From Todiramphus chloris collaris (taxonomy: Eukaryota > Chordata > Aves > Coraciiformes > Alcedinidae), in the NCBI GenBank assembly GCA_025345505.1, contig JANVCC010000021.1, positions 3,349,111-3,413,110 of the forward strand: DNA of 64,000 bases. Reading direction: 5' to 3'. This document shows, one piece after another, positions 56,766-64,000 of the stretch; position 1 is the stretch's first letter, and each line of letters begins with the position of its first letter. The notes under the pieces were generated by a model. The model searched no databases and was not told the origin of the DNA. It saw nothing but the letters and a program-made list of their open reading frames with translations. The position numbers and the translations under genes are program-made.

Positions 56766-58955
56766 AGTTCACCAGAGTGAACTAGTGTGACTACCCTTTA
56801 AGAAACACACCAAGCCCATTTGTGTACATCCTGGATCCCTACCAACCCCCTTCTCCCCCAAGACCAACCCTGAGTGCCAAGGCTGCAAAGCCACAGTCAG
56901 AAGTGGAAGGTCTAAATAGGCGTGAGTTTACGAAGAGAGGTGCTGGGGCTTTATTTGTACTGGCAAACTGGCCCAACAGGAGCCCATCTGCAGAGCCAGG
57001 GCCACTGAGGAAGCTCCATCTGCATTCCAGGGGTTTCCCTTAGGAGGACACGTCAGGTGCTCCTGCTCAGCTAAGGAGCCCGGCTCTTGTGCCCCAGGAG
57101 CAAGGCATTTGGACCAGAGAATCAAAGGAGCCGCCAGTCCTCAGCTTCGTTTCACAGGCACGCTCCTGGCCCACGCTAAAACTTGGATCAAGACACGAAC
57201 TGGAGAGGCTGTGACTTCACAGCCAGCTTTAATACCAGCTGCCACGGCCCCTGGGGAAGTTTCCCTGCTAGTCCCAGCTCCATAATTTGTCCCCTCACAT
57301 CCGTGTGTTATGCCCAGTTCTCCTCCTCCATAGCTGGGCAGCTTTTCCATGTTTTGTTCCGTCCTTCAGGTCACATTTAGATGGCACTGCCCAGAGCAGG
57401 ACTGAGAAAACCTTCATCTTTTCTATTGCTGTAGAGTTTCCCAGGCAGTATTTTCCCCGGATGCCTGTGAGGTGAAGGAACCTGTATCCACCCTGCGTGA
57501 TAAACGCAGAAAGCCAGAGGAATAAAATACCCACCCACTTCAGAGAGTCAGCTGAGGCTCCTAAAATGGTTTCATAGTATATTCAGACTACAGCCTTCGC
57601 TGACTTCAGGGGCAGCTGTGAGCAGACAGGGCTCATGCAAGTCATACCCCAAGGCTTGTGGTTAGAGAACGAGGAGCCTGCAACTGGTGACACCACTTGT
57701 GAGAAGTCAGGGTTAGATGACACAACCAGCATCACGCCAAGCTTTGGTGGCAACCGCTGGCAGAGCATGAGATGATCTTTTTTTTTTTCCCTTCGTGCTG
57801 TTCTCCCCTCCCTCAGTACCCACCTTCCATCTTCTGCAAGCAATAACGAAGCAGAACCACGGGCATCTTACTCTTCAAGACCCAGCAGAAGCCAGGAGCC
57901 CCCATCTCTCCAGTACAATGAATGAGACAGAAACTCTGTGGAAAAAAACCAGCATGTGACAACGTCACGAGAATAACTCCCACGCCAAGAAGTGTGGGTG
58001 AGGACAGGGGGAACCCCATGATTTTGGCATTTCACAGCCTTTTGTGCCAGCTGCTGCAAACTCACAACTTCCTCAATGTAAATTTCTAAGCATAGACACA
58101 TGAAAGAAAAATAAAAAAGGGCAAAAAGTAAAACAAGTCCCTTCTTCAGCCCTGGCATCCTTCATAGGTTCTTAGTGCAAATCTTCTTGCACAGTCAATC
58201 TCTTGCTTCTCCTCTGTCTCCCACCCTGATGGATTTCACTGCTATTACTCTTCCCTCTCAAGTGGGAGTCTCCTTATCCCTGCCTATATCCCAGATTCCC
58301 CCTAAATTCTCCTCACACCTCTAGTCCCCAGGGGCTCGCCATTGGGACCTCACCTTCTCACAGAGTTTTAAGTCCTTCATCCCTTGCAAGAGATCAGTGT
58401 AGCACACCAAGACTTTTTTTTCTTTTCTTTCCCCCATCAAGGGCATAACACAACCTCAGGATATTCCCAGAAATGGCAGAACCATTTTAACTCTTACAAA
58501 CAATCAGCAAAAGCAGAAGGAACCAGAGGTTTGTAATGAAAGCATATAGGAAAGCTAACCACAGCTGGCACTGTCAGCTCTACCCCCTGTAAAAGAATCT
58601 ACCTCGGCCAAATGCCCTCAACTGCTTGTAAGCTCCTCCAAGTTGAAGATGAGTTACTCTAGGATGCAGTCATGCCTGCAGAACCCACCTCAGATAACAC
58701 AGGCAGTAAACAAAGCAAAACTGAAGCAACCCCATGAAGCCCCAGGTTCCCTGACCCTCACCCATGCCTGCCCTCAGCTAGAGCAGAGGCTGCACTACAT
58801 CGTTCTGCACCTTTAGCTCAAGCAAAGTGCCCGGCAGACTCAACATGTTTCAGGATAATGTATCACAAAGAAAGTGGTAAAGTTTCAGGCAGCCAATGGA
58901 AGTCTTGCTCGCAGTCTGGACCGTTGGGTTGCTGCACTGATTGCAAACATGGACA
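56766..58955. other. Intergenic, no recognised feature
   Basis: 2.2 kb with no gene or CR1 recognised. Open frames on the minus strand near 57583-58158 lack family resemblance. Confidence 0.45.
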
Positions 58956-59480
58956 CAGAACCACAGAATGTTCAGGGTTGGAAGGGACCTCGAAAGATCA
59001 TCAAGTCCAACCCCACTGCCAGAGCAGGGTCACCTAGAGGAGGTCACATAGCAACGTGTCCAGGTGGGTTTTGGATGTCTCCAGAGAACGAGACTCCACA
59101 ACCCCTCTGGGCAGCCTCTTCCAGAGCTCCGTGACCCTCACCATGAAGAAGTTTTTCCTTATGTTTCTATGGAACCTCTTATGCTCCAGCTTACACCCAT
59201 TGTCCCTTGTCCTATCATTGGACATCACAGAGAAGAGCCTGGCTCCATCCTCCTGACACTCACCCTTCATGTATTTATAAACATGAATGAGGTCACCCCT
59301 CAGGCTCCTCCAAGCTCCAGAGCCCCAGCTCCCTCAGCCTTTCCTCAGCAGGGAGATGTTCCCCTCCCTTCATCATCTCTGTGTCTCTGCTCTGGACTCT
59401 TTCCAGCAGTTCCCTGTCCTTCTTGTACTGAGGGGCTCAGAACTGGACACTTCCAGATGAAGTCTCACTCAGGGCAAAAT
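58956..59480 (-). mobile_element. CR1 LINE fragment
   Basis: 'acagaaccacagaatgttc', 'tcaagtccaaccccactgcc', 'acccctctgggcagcctcttcc' and 'gctcagaactggacacttcc'. A short minus frame retains [19 protein letters not shown]. Confidence 0.88.
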
Positions 59481-61477
59481 TAAACCAATGCATCAAATGA
59501 AGCTCCTGACAGCATTCAGCTTAACCTGCATCAGCCACAAGCACTGGCAGCCTCCACGCTAGGTTCGCTTTGCGTGGTTGAACCCAGAGGTCACAATTAT
59601 CTTTTAAAGGTATCTGCCAATAACAGAGCCATTAATATCGTTAATATTTTATTCCTGCTCTATCTCTTGCAGTAACTTTTCACCTTCTCTAAACACATTA
59701 CAAATATCTTCAGTGCTCCCAACCTCATCGGACAAGTTTTGCTCAAGGGGTGCAGTCATCAGTAAAGCTCATCTGGTACGTCTGTGTGCAGTGCCACGCT
59801 GGCAGTCAAGCCAATTTGGCTAGTTAGGGGTAGGATAGCTGGACTTGGAACTGAAGTCTAGTTTCAGTGTGCTGCTCAACCTCTGCCTTGGATTAGGAAG
59901 GGACAGGGGCCAGGGATCCACAAAAAACTTTAAACGATGTTACTCCATGATGCTCTTTACCTTCTATCTTGGTTCCTACCAAGTCACTTCTGTTTGAGTC
60001 AGACATCCAACTCAAACATGGACAGTGGGAAGCACCATAAGCCTTCTAAAAATAACCCAAAGTTCAGGGAATTGATTCTGTGCTCCTGGCTTCTTACAAA
60101 ATTTGATATTTCTTCCATCAACTCCAAATACAATTAATATGTGCTGAAAAAGATATGGAGGCAGGAGATGGCAACAGCTCCCCAGATAACAGCCCATCTC
60201 TTGGCATATAAGACAGGGCTGGATGTACATGGCAGTGTGAGGTTGGCCCCACACGCCTCTGCTCCTCTTCCCAGTTGGATCATCCAGTCCTCGCACACCA
60301 GCCTTGGTTCTGCCATCCTCACAGCCACAGCTCACTGGTCAGAGAGGAGATGGGACCTGAAGGATCAGCTGGGACATGAAGTCAAGGCTTCTGCTGCTTT
60401 AACATACAGTTGTGTAGCAGCCTCGTGTCGTTTCGCTTCCTTTATATACACCAAAATGACAACAGGGCCTCATGGTAGGAAACCTCCTCCCAGTTTGCAG
60501 CCTCAGCTGGCTCCTGGACAACTCAGACTGGTTTGTGTTTGTGACTGCATGATCTTCTGGCTCCCATCCTATCTGGATGTGAGCTTCTCCCACTGCTTCA
60601 CTTCCCCCAATGCAGGTTTAGACAGCAGTTAAACCCCTTTCTCCTTTTTTTAGCTAAACACGTTCTGCTTGCTGCCTGGGAGGTGAGCTCTTTGATCCAC
60701 ACCAACACCAGCAGCTCCTCTCTGCATCTCTGCTAGATCCTCCCAGTCCCCCCAGCTGATGAGAACTAGAAACAGGGTTAAGGCAAGAGACCTCCCAACA
60801 GCCTTTGTCACCATAATCGTATTTCTCGGCCATTATTGTCAATATTTAGCTGGGTGCATGAAGGATGAGAAGGCAGCTCTCTCACAGTCACGTTATTCTC
60901 CTGGTTTACAGTTCTTCCTTAAAGCTTTTGCATTGTCCTTCTGCCCTACCTACAGGCCAGTTACACACTATCCCACGTAAAGTGTTCAAACCTGCAACGG
61001 TTCCGACTAGAAGCTGCAAAAAAGAGGCCTCAAAATAATGGACACAGGAAAACTCTGCCAATACGACTTCAGAGGAGCGCACAAAGAAATTTGCCATGCT
61101 GTGTTTTAAGCCCCAAATCCATCAGTAAACCGTTTTCAATAAAAAAGTTATCACTATTTAATGATTTTCCTCCGACTGGCAAGCAAGCACATGATAGACC
61201 TTTACATGGAGATAGTGGTAACACACGTAAATTGTTTTCCATCAGCATGGCATTTCCAGAAACCTATTAAGCCAACCCTAAATTCACAAAACCCAATTAC
61301 AAATCACCTTGCTCTCACACAGAGATGTATTTGCAAGGAGTGCTGAGATTAAAAACTGATTAAAACACTCTTGTTATCATTGGTTGGCTTCTGGAAAAGT
61401 GAAATTATGTTTGTAATGTCTTGCATCAAGAGGAGCAATGCAACGTGCTGCCACTGCTTAGAAAGCAAGGAAATAGC
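59481..61477. other. Intergenic, no recognised feature
   Basis: 2.0 kb with no gene or repeat recognised. The longest frames are about 107 codons on minus and 163 on plus (60141-60632), without recognisable motifs. Confidence 0.45.
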
Positions 61478-61625
61478 ACAGAACCATAGAATGGTAGGTA
61501 GAAGGGACCTCTGGAGATCATCGAGTCCAACCTCACTTCCAGAGCAGGATCACCCAGGGCAGCCCACACAGGAACAGAGCCAGGGGGGGTTGGAAAGTCT
61601 CCAGAGAAGGAGACTCCACAACCTC
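61478..61625 (-). mobile_element. CR1 LINE tail fragment
   Basis: 'accatagaatggtaggtag', 'atcatcgagtccaacctcac', 'gatcacccagggcagccc' and 'aaggagactccacaacctcc'. Short reversed CR1 3' end. Confidence 0.85.
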
Positions 61626-63439
61626 CAACACCTTTGCTCTACCTTTGCAACGCAGTCCTGTGATGCTTGGTGGGATAAAGGTCTAGCCTCTGAGAGCTTC
61701 TCCTGATGACACCGGAGAACAGCAAGTACATACCCACCTATATATGTTATACCTGACCTCAGCCAAGCGGCTGAGAACCAAGGTCCTGAAAGTAGCCAAA
61801 GGAAACAAAAGAGAGCAAACGGTGTGGAACTGTGAGAGGGGATGTGGAAGCCCCTTCCTCGTGCTGCTTCTTTCTTTCTTGTTGCAAATCTGTCCCAAAT
61901 CCCTTTTCTCTCACGCGTTTCTAAGTCCATCATTTGACTCATGAATACAGAGCCTGATGGGTTTTACAGCAAAGAGCTACGCTGGAAAGATGATGAAAGG
62001 AAAAGGTGCTGGCAGATGAAAGGAGCTTGTGAAGTGGACAGAGGCATACAGACAAAGGGCCACTTCGGATTCCAGCTCTCTTCAGAGTGTTTGCTGGATC
62101 TTCCCGTTGCCTTTTCCCGAGTGGTACAGCATTGCGAAGAAGTCAGGAGCTGAGGAAAGTAAGCGTAGAGTCAACTCTTACTCTACAAAATGTTTGTGGG
62201 ATAATGGCCCAGCTTGCCCCGACAGAGGAATAAAGCTAATTTAGTGAGCTTCTGGAGAGAGGTGGAGACATTTGTGACCATGAGATTCTTGTGCTGTCTT
62301 GGGCTGTAGAACCGCTGAGCTGGCACGGCAAGCGGCTGAGGGAGGGAGCCCTGTGAAGATAAGAATGTCCTGTTTTGGCTACAACAACAGAAGCAAACAG
62401 CTTTGACATAGATTTTGAAGGCCATAGCGTCCGAGCAAAGACTTTTGCCTAATTAAGAGCAAAATGAAAGCTTACCCCCCTCAATATGGTAATGAGCCTA
62501 AAGGATTACGTGCTAAACATATACGGCTGCGTTACTCTCCACCCAAACCATGCTAGATGTCACCTAGAAGGATCAGGACATCAAGAAAGAAAATCACGAG
62601 GGGAATAACTCTTGGGAGGGAGGGGGAGAGAAGGCTGAAGGTCTAGCAGAGACGGTCGATGGGCTGTACACTCCTCTTCCTCCACTCAAGATAAGGACAC
62701 CTTCTTGGTAAGAACTGCATCTTCAGTACTGGGCACACCTTGCCTAGCATTGCTGTTATCTATTAGCACTGGTAGAGAGGCTCCTGCCTCCAACTGCATC
62801 AGATGTTACCTGGGAACTGCTGGATTCTCCCTGTGCAGTTAGGGAGTTTATCAAGGGCAATCCCCAAACCTGTTGTATCTGTCCCTCTAATAAACCGAAC
62901 CTCTCTGGTTTTAACTTTTAAACTGTTTCAGTGCAAATCCTTAGCAGCCCTCTGAGGCAGAACTCTTAAAGCTCCTTCTGACTTCGTGAAACTGCTCCAG
63001 TGCAAGCCCTTGGGGCTCTGGCAGGCAACTCACATTCTCACCCTTAACGCGACAACACTTAAAGCAGACTGAGAGTAAAATAGGTGGATCCAAAGCAAAG
63101 CTTTGTGGCACGGCAAGTTTCAACTTTTACTTGATATAAAACCTTACTGGAAGCCACTTCAAACAGAAGAACAAAGATGCCGAATACACAACAGAACAGC
63201 AATCATTTTTCCCTAAGTGAATTCCTGGCCAAGACATGAAAACACCTAAGAAGTAACTGAGACAGTCTTGATGTTTCGCAGTCACAAGTCATTGGTGATA
63301 GGTAGCAACTCCTTGAACGTTGTATCCAAAGACCTCTCAGGGCATGAGGAAAAACAACCTGAATAAAACAGAAATGCTGCAGAAAAGAGTAAAAACAAAG
63401 AAATATCTGCAAGACAGAATATTCCATCCCTGGAAAAGT
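61626..63439. other. Intergenic, no recognised feature
   Basis: 1.8 kb, no gene or repeat recognised. Confidence 0.45.
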
Positions 63440-64000
63440 AATGGAGCAACTTATCCTTTGGCATGTCAAGGACAAGGGGGGGTCATTAGGAGCAGTCAAC
63501 ATGGTTTTACCAAGGGGAGGTCATGTTTGACCAACCTGATAGCCTCTTATGAGGACATAACCAGGTGGACAGATGATGGTAGGGCAGTGGATGGGGTTTA
63601 TCCTGATTTCAGTAAGGCATTTGACACTGTCTCCCACAGCATCCTTCTGGCTAAACTGAGGCAGTGTCTGGATGATCAGGGAGTGAGGTGGATTGGGAAC
63701 TGGTTGAAGGAAAGAAGCCAGAGAGCTGTGGTCAGTGGGATGGAGTCCAGCTGGAGGCCTGTAACCAGTGGGGTTCACAGGGGTCGGTGCTGGGACCAGT
63801 TCTGTTCAACATATTCATCATGACCTGGCTGAGGGCACAGAGTGCACTGTCAGCAAGTTTGCTGATGACACCAAACTGGGAGGACCGGCTGACACAGCAG
63901 AGCTGTGCTGCCTTGGACAGGCTGGAGGGTTGGGCAGGAAGAAATTCAATGAGATTCAACAAGGGCAAGTGCAGAGTCTGGCACCTGGGAAAGAACAACC
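63440..64000 (+). mobile_element. CR1 LINE reverse-transcriptase region, running off the window end
   Basis: Plus-strand CR1 pol starting near 'gagcagtcaacatggtttt'. It encodes QHGFTKGRSCLTNLIAS, DFSKAFDTVSHSILLAKL and, at 63858-63869, an intact FADD catalytic motif. Frames shift near 63780. The element continues past 64000, so its 3' end and size are unknown. Confidence 0.92.

Noticed and set aside
60141..60632. 163-codon plus frame in intergenic DNA
   Set aside because: No recognisable motif, no splice or promoter context; not enough to call a gene.

Overview
The window is nuclear DNA from a bird. CR1 LINE fragments carrying the avian CR1 3' end (a run of TTCTATGA-type octamers after 'ggtcccttccaaccc') occur every few kilobases on both strands, alongside ERV-type LTR fragments of a kind common in birds. 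Protein-coding capacity is sparse, split by GT-AG introns, and headed by a strong CpG island. The LTR types and the lack of galliform-specific signals hint at a neoavian bird, but species cannot be told from sequence alone.

One gene is recognised: LONRF2 (LON peptidase N-terminal domain and RING finger 2), complete on the minus strand. I rebuilt 12 coding exons from 41076 down to 7025. All introns are GT-AG, every exon phase joins without a shift, and the reading frame is 2,370 nt (789 residues plus stop). The protein has N-terminal TPR-like helices, a first C3HC4 RING (C154 to C186), a second TPR block (about 211-340), a low-complexity linker, a second RING (C496 to C533) and a Lon substrate-binding domain (about 584-780). 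It has neither the AAA+ nor the protease domain of true Lon. The family acts in ubiquitin-linked protein quality control.

Layout: 1-3130 is sequence beyond the LONRF2 3' end, with one CR1 tail. 3131-7024 is the probable 3' UTR, about 3.9 kb and free of recognisable transposons. 7025-41076 holds the coding exons; introns are 0.36-3.3 kb except intron 1 (16.4 kb), which holds most of the intronic CR1 and an LTR split by a CR1. 40100-41800 is the CpG island with exon 1 and promoter. 41800-64000 is intergenic and transposon-rich: a related pair of LTR-like repeats near 42.3 and 47 kb, a second LTR family near 44.3 and 48.4 kb, many CR1 pieces, and a 35-bp inverted repeat pair near 52.2 and 53.1 kb. 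I recognise no second gene there. No tRNA, rRNA, CRISPR or bacterial-type system was seen.

The most interesting items are the two intact RINGs of avian LONRF2, a two-codon uORF just before its start, an unexplained acidic reading frame behind a possible splice acceptor inside the 3' UTR, the possible decayed provirus at 42.3-47.5 kb, the near-perfect inverted repeat pair, and nested LTR/CR1 insertions that can be ordered in time.
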